Source of the DNA: Zoogloea sp. LCSB751 | GTDB taxonomy: Bacteria > Pseudomonadota > Gammaproteobacteria > Burkholderiales > Rhodocyclaceae | Direction of reading: 5' to 3' | DNA length: 64,000 nt | Assembly: GCF_002028455.1 (NCBI RefSeq) | Contig: NZ_MWUM01000007.1 | Location: 1-64,000 of the forward strand | In this document: positions 1 through 8,569 of the stretch, in pieces | Layout: each line of letters begins with the position of its first letter | Numbering within the stretch: the first letter of the stretch is position 1 | The notes under the pieces: generated by a model | The model's database searches: none | Told to the model about the DNA's origin: nothing | The model's input: the letters and a program-made list of their open reading frames with translations, nothing else | Program-made: the position numbers and the translations under genes

Positions 1-234
1 CAAGGTAGGAAACCGCGCCCCTCTATCCGCGACCACCTCGCGGGATCGAAGGGCTACCGCGAGAGCGGTTTAGTCCACGGCCGATCAGCAGCCTTACGTG
101 ACAGACCGTTTGTCGGCCGGCCCACTCTCCGCAGCAGTCCGGCGGCACGCCAACACCCTGCCACGTTCCGCGGCCATCCGCTCATCCCCTACCGACTCAC
201 TCCGCACAAGCGATCCGCCCCGCCAGACACTCCC

Positions 235-485
235 CGACCCCGGCTCCAGTTGGTACATCTGAAGGTAGAAGTCGCGCTTGAGCGGATTGCCGGTATGGCT
301 CAGCGTCCTGACGTGGGTCCAGCTCAATTGTCTTCGCGCTGCGGAGACAATCTGCGCCTGCGGAAAAACCTCGGCAAAGAGCCGCATGTGGGGCAGGTTC
401 TTGTCAGAGAAACCACGGCCGTAGTCCTTTCCGAGCAGCCTGAGAGTGATGCCGACGGGACTAAACTGGCGCCTCCAAGTACAGG
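235..485 (-). pseudogene. Remnant of a DUF1016/YhcG-type nuclease gene
   Basis: On the minus strand the frame from about 485 down to 235 reads as the N-terminal part of a DUF1016 (YhcG/PDDEXK-associated) protein: a GRGFSDKNLPHMRLFAEVFP-like stretch, then RRQLSWTHV and NPLKRDFY, all family hallmarks. Similarity stops near 235, where the WS(V/T)RTL segment should follow; pieces of it seem to lie in other frames with stops. The upstream part has no start and runs into the divergent MmcQ-like gene. This is therefore a decayed fragment, not a working gene. The family call is from motif memory, so moderate confidence. Confidence 0.5.
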
Positions 486-541
486 CGTGGAAGATCCGCT
501 ATATCCAAGCACCGATGCCACACCGAAAGAGAGCGCTCCAC

Positions 542-910
542 ATGTCGATGACGCCGAACCAGGTTGCCGAGTTCTGCCTGACCCTGCCGGGTACCCGTGA
601 GTCTCTCAAATGGGGCAACAACCGGGTTTTTTCGATTGCGGACGAGAAGATGTTCGCGATCCTCAGCGCGCCGGCCAAGGGCGTGGAAGGGCTGGCCTTC
701 AAGGTCGATGGCGATCTGTTTCTGGGGTACACCGACCGCCCCGGAATCCGGCCGGCCCCCTACCTGGCCCGTGCGCGCTGGATCGCGATGGAGCTGCCTT
801 ATCCCCTTGGCGAAGCGGAATTGAAGGCCGCGCTGACACGGGCCCACCAGTTGGTGGCACTGCGCCTGCCCAAATACCGGCAGCCGGAATTTCTCGTTCC
901 GGAAAGCTGA
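542..910 (+). CDS. MmcQ/YjbR family protein
   Basis: A 122-aa protein of the MmcQ/YjbR (CyaY-like DNA-binding fold) family. Visible family signs are the N-terminal CLTLPGTRESLKWGNNRVFSI-like opening (Pro-Gly-x-x-Glu followed by WG), a KVD..L central strand, and the C-terminal LPKYRQPEF. The ATG at 542 was chosen because the family alignment begins a few residues before VAEFCLTLPG; the frame is open further upstream but lacks similarity. Biochemical function of the family is poorly known, and a MutT-like or toxin-related role cannot be read from this sequence. It stands alone, convergent with the GGDEF gene at 937. Confidence 0.8.
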   Translation: MSMTPNQVAEFCLTLPGTRESLKWGNNRVFSIADEKMFAILSAPAKGVEGLAFKVDGDLFLGYTDRPGIRPAPYLARARWIAMELPYPLGEAELKAALTRAHQLVALRLPKYRQPEFLVPES

Positions 911-936
911 CCCCGGTGCTGCCGCCCGATCTCGAT

Positions 937-2541
937 TCACGCCTGCGCGAAAATCTGCACCCGGTTCCGGCCGGCGCGCTTGGCCTCGTACATGGCTTCA
1001 TCGGCATGCTTGAGCAATTCGATGCTGCCGAGGCCGTGCTCGGGATAAAGGGCGATGCCGACACTGGCGGAGATCTGGATGGCATGCCCTTCGATCTTGA
1101 AGGGCGCGGCGAGAGCAGCGCCGAGTTTTTGCGCAACGGCCAGGGCATCGGGCGCGTCCGTGATGTTGCGCAGGAGCAGGATGAACTCGTCGCCGCCCAC
1201 CCGCGCCACGGTGTCGGATTCGCGCAGACTGTGGCGCAGGCGGAGGGCGACCTGCTGCAGCAAGCAATCACCGATGCCGTGCCCCAGGTTGTCGTTGATC
1301 CGCTTGAAGCCATCCAGATCCATGAACATGACCGCCAGCAGCTGGCCATCGCGTTTGGCGTTGGCCAGGGCCTGATCGAGGCGGTCGGAAAAGAGCGCAC
1401 GGTTGGGCAGGTCGGTCAGCGGATCGTGTTGCGCCAGATGACGGATGCGCCCTTCCGCCTCCCGGCTTTCGCCGAGGGCACGGCGCAGGCGGTGGTTGAT
1501 GCGGTAGATATAGATGGCCAGCGCACTGACGCCGGCCAGCAAGCCCAGCGCGATGTATAGCGTCGTCGGGTCGCGCGGAACGTCGGGCTCGTAAAGAAAG
1601 CCATTCAGGGAGTAGTTGCCGGGCAGCAGCCCGATATCGGCGTAGGTGTCGGCGATGTGGCGCCAGCGCCCGCGGTTCATGTAGCCGACCTCGACCAGAT
1701 CGGTGCGCATCAGCGACGCCATGCGCTGCGCCTCGAAAAGATAGAAGCCGCGAGGATGTTGTGTGGAGTACTTGGTCAGGATCAGGTCCGCTATTTCCTC
1801 CGGATGTTGCATCGCATATTGCCAGCCGCGCAGGCTGGCCTCCCGAAAGGCGCGCACGCGCTCCGGGTGGGTCTTCAGTTCCTGCTCGGTGGTGAACAGG
1901 TTGTCGCCGTAGAAATCGATGCCGCCGGCCCGCGGCGTATAGACCTGATAGTCGAACTTGGCGCTGTCCAGGTAGTAAGGCTCGTTGCTGACGTAGGCGG
2001 AAATGGCATCGACCCGACCTTCGATCAGGTCATCCGGCTTGAAGCTGTGGGGCAACTGGACGAGGCGATCCAGTGTGATGCCCTCCTGTTTGAGATAGGC
2101 GACCAGCTCGTCCGACTGCGGCTCGATCATGACGCGCTTGCCAACGATGTCATGGATGGCCTGGGTACCGTTGTCCACATCGGACTGACGCGCGATCAGC
2201 ACCAGCGGCGAGTGCTGGAAGATCACCGCCAGCACGACTACCGGCTTGCCCGACTTGCGGGCCAGCAGCAGGCTGCTGGTGCCAACCCCGTACTGGGCCT
2301 GATCGGTCAGGACCGCCTGCAGCGGGTCGACACCCGGCGTGGCTTCACGCAACTGGACATCCAGGCCGGCCTCCCGGTAATAGCCCTTCTCCAGCGCCGC
2401 GTAATAGCCGGCAAACTGGAAGGCATGGCTCCACTTGAGCTGCAGGGAGACCTTTTCCAAGGCCCAGCCCATGCCAGGAGACACCAGCAGGGCAGTGAAA
2501 AGCAGGGACCACAGGCGACGGCGCAAAACATGACAATGCAT
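937..2541 (-). CDS. Periplasmic NMT1/THI5-like sensor fused to GGDEF diguanylate cyclase
   Basis: About 534 aa in one chain. A signal/anchor segment (LLFTALLVSPGMGWA) is followed by an ABC-type substrate-binding domain of the NMT1/THI5 family (KVSLQLKWSHAFQFAGYYAA, roughly residues 28-330), a transmembrane helix (LYIALGLLAGVSALAIYIY) and a C-terminal GGDEF domain. The GGDEF signature is intact (RVGGDEFILL), and an RESD motif five residues before it fits the RxxD inhibitory site, so an active, feedback-inhibited diguanylate cyclase is expected. The solute-binding part presumably senses a pyrimidine-like or amine ligand in the periplasm; the ligand is unknown. The start at 2541 places the signal peptide at the N-terminus; an in-frame ATG at 2595 with a GAGGG sequence upstream is an alternative. 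Confidence 0.85.
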   Translation of the reverse strand: MHCHVLRRRLWSLLFTALLVSPGMGWALEKVSLQLKWSHAFQFAGYYAALEKGYYREAGLDVQLREATPGVDPLQAVLTDQAQYGVGTSSLLLARKSGKPVVVLAVIFQHSPLVLIARQSDVDNGTQAIHDIVGKRVMIEPQSDELVAYLKQEGITLDRLVQLPHSFKPDDLIEGRVDAISAYVSNEPYYLDSAKFDYQVYTPRAGGIDFYGDNLFTTEQELKTHPERVRAFREASLRGWQYAMQHPEEIADLILTKYSTQHPRGFYLFEAQRMASLMRTDLVEVGYMNRGRWRHIADTYADIGLLPGNYSLNGFLYEPDVPRDPTTLYIALGLLAGVSALAIYIYRINHRLRRALGESREAEGRIRHLAQHDPLTDLPNRALFSDRLDQALANAKRDGQLLAVMFMDLDGFKRINDNLGHGIGDCLLQQVALRLRHSLRESDTVARVGGDEFILLLRNITDAPDALAVAQKLGAALAAPFKIEGHAIQISASVGIALYPEHGLGSIELLKHADEAMYEAKRAGRNRVQIFAQA

Positions 2542-2633
2542 TTGCAGAATTATGAGCTGGATGCGACCCCACCCCGGCAAATTTTGGTGTCGCATCGGCC
2601 CTCAAACCGCCCCGCTCCAAACCCGTGCCCCAC

Positions 2634-2648
2634 GCACCAGCCAAGTGC
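2634..2648 (+). promoter_or_regulatory. NtrC-type binding site upstream of nirB
   Basis: The 15-bp sequence GCACCAGCCAAGTGC matches the GCACY-N5-RGTGC pattern of NtrC enhancer sites perfectly. It lies about 65 bp upstream of the sigma-54-like -24 element at 2713, a usual enhancer distance. Only one clear copy was seen. Role in nitrogen control of nirBD is inferred. Confidence 0.55.
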
Positions 2649-2712
2649 ATCCCTCCGCGCATTTCCGCCCCCCACCCCCTGTTCACCGCCTATTTCTCGC
2701 GCAAAGCGGGGC

Positions 2713-2728
2713 TGGCCCACCTTTTGCT
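2713..2728 (+). promoter_or_regulatory. Sigma-54 type promoter for nirBDC
   Basis: TGGCCCACCTTTTGCT fits the TGGCACG-N4-TTGCW consensus, with the invariant GG and GC at the correct 10-bp spacing. It sits about 240 bp before the nirB start, leaving room for the structured leader. An RpoN/NtrC-driven promoter is normal for nitrite and nitrate assimilation operons in proteobacteria. Confidence 0.65.
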
Positions 2729-2742
2729 AAAGAGAAACCAGA

Positions 2743-2794
2743 CCCCGGCTGGCAACGCTGCCGAAGGGGAATTTGCCTCCGCCAACGACGGCGG
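2743..2794 (+). promoter_or_regulatory. Two-hairpin ANTAR-antiterminator target in the nirB leader
   Basis: Hairpin 1: lower stem cccc/gggg (2743-2746 with 2766-2769), small internal loop, upper stem tggc/gccg, hexaloop AACGCT at 2754-2759. Hairpin 2: stem ccgcc/ggcgg (2779-2783 with 2790-2794), hexaloop AACGAC at 2784-2789. Both loops have A at position 1 and G at position 4, and the hairpins are 9 nt apart. This is the signature of RNA bound by ANTAR-domain antiterminators such as NasR and NasT, which control nitrate/nitrite assimilation operons. A U-rich terminator after hairpin 2 was not obvious, and no ANTAR protein is encoded in the window. Confidence 0.6.
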
Positions 2795-2886
2795 GATTCG
2801 AGTGAGCAGGATGCCCTTGGGCGCCGCTCGCCAGTTCCAACCCGAGTTTGAGCCGCGTTCCGCGGGGGCCCTTGATGCGCTGTGCC

Positions 2887-2949
2887 ATTCACGTCCGTGA
2901 ATCGCCGGTGATCCTGCGAGGCTGCCCATGGAGCCGGACTCGCAGGATC
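2887..2949 (+). promoter_or_regulatory. Dyads just before nirB, one covering its ribosome binding site
   Basis: Two inverted repeats precede nirB. The first is a 16-bp palindrome at 2887-2902 (ATTCACG, TC, CGTGAAT). The second has perfect 11-bp arms, GATCCTGCGAG at 2910-2920 and CTCGCAGGATC at 2939-2949. The right arm includes the AGGA ribosome binding site 6 nt before the ATG at 2954, so a folded leader would hide it. It could act as a terminator or as a translation switch; there is no T-run. Confidence 0.45.
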
Positions 2950-2953
2950 GAAT

Positions 2954-5491
2954 ATGAAAATCATCGTTGTCGGCCATGGCATGGTGGGCCACAAGTTCCT
3001 CGAAGAACTTCACCAACTGGCATCCGTCCCCACTGAAGTCAGCGTCCTCTGCGAGGAGCCGCGCGCGGCTTACGACCGGGTCCATCTGTCCGAATTCTTC
3101 GCCGGCAAGAGCGCCGACGAGCTGTCCCTGGTGGCGCCCGGCTTCTTCGACGAAAGCGGCTTTGCGCTGCGCCTGAAGACCCGCGCCAGCGCCATCGACC
3201 GCCGCAAGAAGACGGTGACCACCGCCGACGGCGAGGTGCTGTCCTACGACAAGCTGGTGCTGGCCACCGGTTCCGTACCCTTCGTGCCGCCGCTGCGCGG
3301 CGCCGACCGGGCCGACTGCTTCGTCTATCGCACCATCGAAGACCTGGAAGCGATGACCGAGGCAGGCAAGCGCTCGAAGAGCGGCGTGGTGATCGGCGGC
3401 GGCCTGCTCGGCCTGGAATGCGCCAAGGCCCTGCGCGACCTCGGCCTGGAAACCCACGTGGTGGAATTTGCGCCGCGCCTGATGGCGGTGCAGGTGGACG
3501 ACGATGGCGGCCGCATCCTGCGCAGCAAGATCGAGGAGCTGGGCGTGCGCGTGCATACCAGCCGTCACACGACGGAGATCACCGACGGCGCCCGTGCGCG
3601 CCACCGCATGGTGTTCGACGACGGCACCTACCTCGAGACCGACATGATCGTGTTCTCCGCCGGCATCCGCCCGCGCGACGAGCTGGCCCGCCAGAATGCG
3701 CTGGCCGTCGGCGCCCGCGGCGGCATCGCGGTGGATGACCACTGCCGCAGCACCGATCCGGACATCTACGCCATCGGCGAATGCGCGGCGTGGAAGGACC
3801 AGCTGTTCGGCCTCGTCGCCCCCGGCTACGACATGGCCCGCGTGGCGGCCCGCCACATGACCGGCCAGGTGGATGCGGCCTTCGCCGGCGCCGACATGAG
3901 CACCAAGCTCAAGCTGATGGGTGTGGATGTGGCCAGCATCGGCGACGCGCAGGGGCGCACCGCCGGCTGCCGCAGCTTCCGCTATATGGACGAGGTGAAG
4001 CAGATCTACAAGAAGATCGTCACCAGCGCCGACGGCAAGCAGCTGATCGGCGCGGTGCTGGTCGGCAACGCCGACGAGTACGGCACGCTGCTGCAGATGG
4101 CCCTCAACGGCATCGCGCTGCCGGCCGACCCGGAATTCCTGATCCTGCCGTCCAGCGACGGCAAGGCCAAGCCCGGCCTGGGCGTCGATGCGCTGCCCGA
4201 CAGCGCCCAGATCTGCTCCTGCAACAACGTCAGCAAGGGCCAGATCTGCGCGGCGGTGGCCGACGGCGCCACCACCATCGGCGAACTGAAGGCCTGCACC
4301 AAGGCCGGCGCCACCTGTGGCGGCTGCGTGCCGCTGGTGACGCAGGTGATGAAGGCCGAGATGGGCCGCCTGGGCATGGCGGTGAACAACCACCTCTGCG
4401 AGCACTTCTCCTACTCCCGCCAGGAGCTGTTCCACCTCATCAAGGTCGGCCAGATCAAGACCTTCGACGAGCTGCTGGCCAAGCATGGCCAGGGCCTCGG
4501 CTGCGACATCTGCAAGCCCGCCGCGGCGAGCATCTTCGCGTCGTGCTGGAACGAGTTCGTGCTGAAGAAGGAGCTGGCCGGCCTGCAGGACAGCAACGAC
4601 TATTTCCTCGGCAACATCCAGAAGGACGGCACCTATTCCGTGGTGCCGCGCATGGCGGGCGGCGAGGTGACGCCGGACGGCCTGATCGCCGTCGGCCAGG
4701 TGGCCAAGAAGTACGGCCTGTACACCAAGGTCACCGGCGGCCAGCGGGTGGACCTGTTCGGCGCCCGCGTCGAGCAGCTGCCGCTGATCTGGGAAGAGCT
4801 GATCGCCGCCGGCTTCGAATCCGGCCACGCCTACGGCAAGTCCCTGCGCACCGTGAAGAGCTGCGTCGGCAGCACTTGGTGCCGCTACGGCGTGGATGAC
4901 AGCGTCGGCCTCGCCGTGGAGCTGGAGAACCGCTACAAGGGCCTGCGCGCGCCGCACAAGATCAAGTTCGGGGTGTCCGGCTGCACGCGGGAATGCGCCG
5001 AGGCCCAGGGCAAGGACGTCGGCATCATCGCCACCGAGAAGGGCTGGAACCTCTACGTGTGCGGCAACGGCGGCATGAAGCCGCGCCACGCCGAGCTGCT
5101 CGCCGCGGATCTGACCAAGGCCCAGCTGGTGCAGCTGATCGACCGCTTCCTGATGTTCTACATCCGCACCGCCGACCGCCTGCAGCGCACCAGCACCTGG
5201 CGCGACAACCTGGACGGCGGCCTGGACTACCTGAAGGACGTGGTGGTGAACGACAGCCTGGGCCTCGCCGCCGAGCTGGAGAGCCAGATGCAGCACGTGG
5301 TGGACACCTACCAGTGCGAGTGGAAGACCGCCGTCACCAACCCCGAGGTGCGCCAGCGCTTCCGTTCCTTCGTCAATAGCGACAAGGCCGACGAGCACAT
5401 CGTCTTCGTGGAGGAGCGCGGCCAGATCCGCCCCGCCCGCGCCGACGAACGCTCCACCGCCGCGCTCGACGACAACGCCATTCCCGCCTGA
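2954..5491 (+). CDS. nirB: Assimilatory nitrite reductase [NAD(P)H], large subunit
   Basis: 845 aa, full length for NirB, which reduces nitrite to ammonium with NAD(P)H in the cytoplasm. Order of parts: FAD/NAD-binding oxidoreductase (starts KIIVVGHGMVGHKF; second dinucleotide motif VVIGGGLLGLECA), a BFD-like [2Fe-2S] domain with C421, C423, C455 and C458, then the ferredoxin-like halves and the sirohaem/[4Fe-4S] domain with C637, C643, C677 and C681 (CVGSTWC and GCTREC). It heads the nirB-nirD-nirC-kinase operon, with nirD 11 bp downstream. The leader combines an NtrC-type site, a sigma-54 promoter and ANTAR hairpins, indicating control by nitrogen limitation and by nitrate/nitrite. Confidence 0.97.
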   Translation: MKIIVVGHGMVGHKFLEELHQLASVPTEVSVLCEEPRAAYDRVHLSEFFAGKSADELSLVAPGFFDESGFALRLKTRASAIDRRKKTVTTADGEVLSYDKLVLATGSVPFVPPLRGADRADCFVYRTIEDLEAMTEAGKRSKSGVVIGGGLLGLECAKALRDLGLETHVVEFAPRLMAVQVDDDGGRILRSKIEELGVRVHTSRHTTEITDGARARHRMVFDDGTYLETDMIVFSAGIRPRDELARQNALAVGARGGIAVDDHCRSTDPDIYAIGECAAWKDQLFGLVAPGYDMARVAARHMTGQVDAAFAGADMSTKLKLMGVDVASIGDAQGRTAGCRSFRYMDEVKQIYKKIVTSADGKQLIGAVLVGNADEYGTLLQMALNGIALPADPEFLILPSSDGKAKPGLGVDALPDSAQICSCNNVSKGQICAAVADGATTIGELKACTKAGATCGGCVPLVTQVMKAEMGRLGMAVNNHLCEHFSYSRQELFHLIKVGQIKTFDELLAKHGQGLGCDICKPAAASIFASCWNEFVLKKELAGLQDSNDYFLGNIQKDGTYSVVPRMAGGEVTPDGLIAVGQVAKKYGLYTKVTGGQRVDLFGARVEQLPLIWEELIAAGFESGHAYGKSLRTVKSCVGSTWCRYGVDDSVGLAVELENRYKGLRAPHKIKFGVSGCTRECAEAQGKDVGIIATEKGWNLYVCGNGGMKPRHAELLAADLTKAQLVQLIDRFLMFYIRTADRLQRTSTWRDNLDGGLDYLKDVVVNDSLGLAAELESQMQHVVDTYQCEWKTAVTNPEVRQRFRSFVNSDKADEHIVFVEERGQIRPARADERSTAALDDNAIPA

Positions 5492-5502
5492 GGAGACCCG
5501 CC

Positions 5503-5841
5503 ATGAGCATCGCCCCCCTCGTCTGGACCACCGTCTGCAAAGTGGACGAAATCCTGCCCAACACCGGCGTCTGCGCGCTGGTGGAAGACCGCCACGTAGC
5601 CGTGTTCCGCGTCGGCCAGTCCGACTTCTACGCCATCGACAACGTGGACCCGAAGTCCGGCGCCAGCGTGCTGTCGCGTGGCCTGCTGGGCAACCTCGGC
5701 GAACACGTCGTGGTGGCCTCGCCGCTCTACAAGAACCACTTCGATCTGGCCACCGGCGCCTGCCTGGAAGCGCCCGAGCACTCCGTGCGCGCCCACTCGG
5801 TGCGCATCGACGACCAGCGCGTGCTGGTCGCCCTAAGCTGA
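5503..5841 (+). CDS. nirD: Nitrite reductase small subunit
   Basis: 112-aa Rieske-fold subunit of the NirBD complex. The fold is recognisable from WTTVCKVDEILPNTGVCALV, VAVFRVG and the C-terminal VRIDDQRVLVAL. The Rieske Cys-x-His and Cys-x-x-His ligands are absent (the loop reads SPLYKNHFDLATGACLEAP), as is normal for NirD, which does not bind an iron-sulfur cluster. It follows nirB by 11 bp with a GGAG ribosome binding site and is followed by nirC after about 30 bp. Confidence 0.95.
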   Translation: MSIAPLVWTTVCKVDEILPNTGVCALVEDRHVAVFRVGQSDFYAIDNVDPKSGASVLSRGLLGNLGEHVVVASPLYKNHFDLATGACLEAPEHSVRAHSVRIDDQRVLVALS

Positions 5842-5871
5842 GCCCCGCCCCGCATTCAGAAAGGAACTGAA

Positions 5872-6684
5872 ATGGCTTATCTCGCTCCCGCCGAGTTCGT
5901 CACCAAGATGGTGGACGCCGGTGAATCCAAATTGCTGATGTCCACTCGCGACACCCTGATCCGCGCCTATATGGCCGGCGCGATCCTGGCCCTCGCCGCC
6001 GCCTTCGCGGTGACGGTGTCGGTGAACACCGCCAACCCGCTGATCGGCGCGCTGCTGTTCCCGGTCGGCTTCTGCATGCTCTACCTGATGGGCTTCGACC
6101 TGCTGACCGGCGTGTTCACGCTGGCCCCGCTGGCCGTGCTCGACAAGCGCGCCGGCGCCACCTGGAGCGGCGTGCTGCGCAACTGGGGCCTGGTGTTCAC
6201 CGGCAACTTCGCCGGTGCGCTGACGGTGGCGGTGTTCATGGCCATCATCTTCACCAACGGCTTCTCCGAGGCGCCCAACGCCATCGGCCAGAAGATCGGC
6301 CACATCGGCGAGGGCCGCACCGTCGGCTACGCCGCCCACGGCGCGGCAGGCATGCTGACGCTGTTCGTGCGCGCGGTGATGTGCAACTGGATGGTATCCA
6401 CCGGCGTGGTCGCCGCGATGATGTCCACCAGCGTGTCCGGCAAGGTCATCGGCATGTGGATGCCGATCCTGGTGTTCTTCTACATGGGCTTCGAGCACAG
6501 CATCGTGAACATGTACCTGTTCCCGTCGGGCCTGATGCTGGGTGGCAACTTCACCTTCATGGACTACCTGATCTGGAACGAGATCCCGACCGTGCTCGGC
6601 AACCTGGTCGGTGGCCTGACCTTCGTCGGCGCCACGCTGTACTCCACCCACTACAAGACCGCCCCCAAGCGCCGCGCCGCCTGA
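5872..6684 (+). CDS. nirC: Formate/nitrite transporter family channel (nitrite uptake)
   Basis: 270-aa inner-membrane protein of the FNT family. Family signatures include YLAPAEFVTKMVDAGESK at the start, the LIGALLFPVGFCMLYLMGFDLLTGVF segment and the repeated hydrophobic helices expected for six membrane spans. In this operon it most likely imports nitrite (or exports it when in excess) for NirBD. Its start has a clear AAAGGAACTGAA ribosome binding site. The next gene follows after 28 bp. Confidence 0.93.
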   Translation: MAYLAPAEFVTKMVDAGESKLLMSTRDTLIRAYMAGAILALAAAFAVTVSVNTANPLIGALLFPVGFCMLYLMGFDLLTGVFTLAPLAVLDKRAGATWSGVLRNWGLVFTGNFAGALTVAVFMAIIFTNGFSEAPNAIGQKIGHIGEGRTVGYAAHGAAGMLTLFVRAVMCNWMVSTGVVAAMMSTSVSGKVIGMWMPILVFFYMGFEHSIVNMYLFPSGLMLGGNFTFMDYLIWNEIPTVLGNLVGGLTFVGATLYSTHYKTAPKRRAA

Positions 6685-6712
6685 TCAGCACGGACGCACG
6701 GACCGCCGCCCC

Positions 6713-8452
6713 ATGTCGGCACCGCTGCGCGTGAGTCTCGGCCAAGCTTCCCTGGCCGGGGCCCACGACACCAACCAGGACTTCCACGGCGCCGTGCTGC
6801 CCAGGGGCAGCCAGCTCGCCGGCAAGGGCATCGCGCTGGCCATCGCCGACGGCATCAGCTCCAGCCGGGTCAGCCAGGTGGCGAGCCAGACCGCCGTCCG
6901 CTCCTTCCTCGAAGACTATTACGCCACCTCGGAAGCCTGGTCGGTGCGCCGGGCCGCCGAGCGGGTGCTGAGCGCGGCCAACTCCTGGCTGCATTCCCAG
7001 ACCATCGCCAGCGACGCCCGCTTCGAGAAGGACCGGGGCTATGTGTGCACCTTCAGCGCACTGATCCTCAAGGGGCGCGACCTGCACCTGTTCCACGTGG
7101 GCGATTCGCGCATCTTCCGCGTGCATGCCCAGGCCCTCGAACAGCTCACCGAGGACCACCGGGTCCGCCTGTCGTCCGTCGAGTCCTACCTGGGCCGCGC
7201 GCTGGGAACCAGCCCGAACATCGAGATCGATTACCGCAGCTGGGAAGCGGAGGCCGGCGAGCTCTACCTGCTCGCCACCGACGGCGCCTATGCCCAGCTC
7301 GACGCAACCACGGTGCACGACGCGCTGCACCGCCACCCGCAGGACCTGGACGCCGCCGCGGCGTGGCTGGTGGAGCAGGCCCGCCTGCGCGGCAGCAGCG
7401 ACGACGCCACGCTCCAGCTGCTGCGCATCGACGCGCTGCCCGACGCCGGCGCGCCGCGCGCCGACCTGCGCCGCGACGGGCTGGCACTGCCACCACCGCT
7501 GGCGCCGCGGATGGCCTTCGAGGGCTTCACCATCGTGCGGGAGCTGCAGGTCAGCGCCCGCAGCCACGTCTTCCTCGCCGTCGATGACGCCAGCGGCGCG
7601 GCGGTGGCGCTCAAGGCGCCGTCCATCGACCGGCGCGAGGACGCCGCCTACCTGGACAGCTTCGTGCTGGAGGAATGGGTCGCCCGCCGCGTGGACAGCC
7701 CCCACGTCATCAAGGCCTGGGCCGGCGAGCGTCCGCGCAGCCACCTCTACGTGGCGATGGAATACATCGACGGCCAGACCCTCGCCCAGTGGATGGTGGA
7801 CCACCCGCAACCGGCGCTCAACAGCGTGCGCGCCATCGTCGCGCAGTTGGCCCAGGGCCTGCAGGCCCTGCACCGGCGCGAGATGGTGCACCAGGACCTG
7901 CGCCCCGAGAACGTGATGATCGACTCGCAAGGCACGGTCAAGCTCATCGACCTGGCCACCGTCCACGTTGCCGGCCTGGCCGAGGACCAACCCGACAGCG
8001 ACGCCGACGCGGCCCCCGGCACGCTGCAGTACATCGCGCCGGAATGCCTGCTCGGCCACCCCGGCAGCCCGCGCACCGACCTCTACGCGCTGGCCGCCCT
8101 CACCTACCGTATGCTCAGCGGCCAGCTGCCCTACGGCCTCGACGCGGCCCGCGTGCGCAGCCCGCAGGACCTGCGCCGGCTGCGCTACGTGCCGCTGCGC
8201 CACCACCGCCCGGATCTGCCGCCGTGGGTGGACGCGGTGCTGGGCAAGGCCCTGCAAGTCACACCGGGCAAACGCCAGGAAGTCGTCTCCGAGTTCGTCC
8301 ATGACCTGCACGCCCCCGGCCAGCAGTTCCGCAGCCAACGGACGCCGCCGCTGATCGAACGCAACCCGGTGCGCTTCTGGCAGGGCAGCACCGTGTTGCT
8401 GGCCATCGTGGTGATCGTGCTGGTGCTGCGCCAGGCGCTGAGCGGGCACTGA
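6713..8452 (+). CDS. Fused PP2C-type phosphatase and Ser/Thr protein kinase, membrane-anchored
   Basis: 579 aa. Residues 1-245 are a PP2C phosphatase (HDTNQDFHGA, ADGISSS, LHLFHVGDSRIF, LATDGAY, SSDDATLQ motifs with the metal-binding Asp residues). Residues about 260-540 are a eukaryotic-like kinase with Lys301 (VALKAP), HQD ending at Asp395, Asp413 in DLA, and YIAPE. A single C-terminal helix (TVLLAIVVIVLVLRQAL) anchors it. The kinase is divergent: the Gly-rich loop is not GxGxxG, HRD is HQD and DFG is DLA. Such fusions are common next to nitrate/nitrite transport genes in proteobacteria; a role in tuning uptake or reduction by phosphorylation is inferred, and the substrate is unknown. Confidence 0.88.
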   Translation: MSAPLRVSLGQASLAGAHDTNQDFHGAVLPRGSQLAGKGIALAIADGISSSRVSQVASQTAVRSFLEDYYATSEAWSVRRAAERVLSAANSWLHSQTIASDARFEKDRGYVCTFSALILKGRDLHLFHVGDSRIFRVHAQALEQLTEDHRVRLSSVESYLGRALGTSPNIEIDYRSWEAEAGELYLLATDGAYAQLDATTVHDALHRHPQDLDAAAAWLVEQARLRGSSDDATLQLLRIDALPDAGAPRADLRRDGLALPPPLAPRMAFEGFTIVRELQVSARSHVFLAVDDASGAAVALKAPSIDRREDAAYLDSFVLEEWVARRVDSPHVIKAWAGERPRSHLYVAMEYIDGQTLAQWMVDHPQPALNSVRAIVAQLAQGLQALHRREMVHQDLRPENVMIDSQGTVKLIDLATVHVAGLAEDQPDSDADAAPGTLQYIAPECLLGHPGSPRTDLYALAALTYRMLSGQLPYGLDAARVRSPQDLRRLRYVPLRHHRPDLPPWVDAVLGKALQVTPGKRQEVVSEFVHDLHAPGQQFRSQRTPPLIERNPVRFWQGSTVLLAIVVIVLVLRQALSGH

Positions 8453-8569
8453 ACGACACGTTCGAGGCACGCTGGCGGTCGGACGGGCCGCCGTGATGAT
8501 ATGTCTCAAGGAAGCGGAAGCCTGCCCTGCTATAAATTAGGCTCCATCCGATCCACGCCCGCCCGCGCC

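Noticed and set aside
2690..5398. Very long open frame (about 900 codons) on the strand opposite nirB
   Set aside because: It mirrors the GC-rich codon pattern of nirB, has no recognisable domain and would be fully antisense to an undoubted gene. The same applies to long mirror frames opposite the phosphatase-kinase, the M16 protease and DUF2339.
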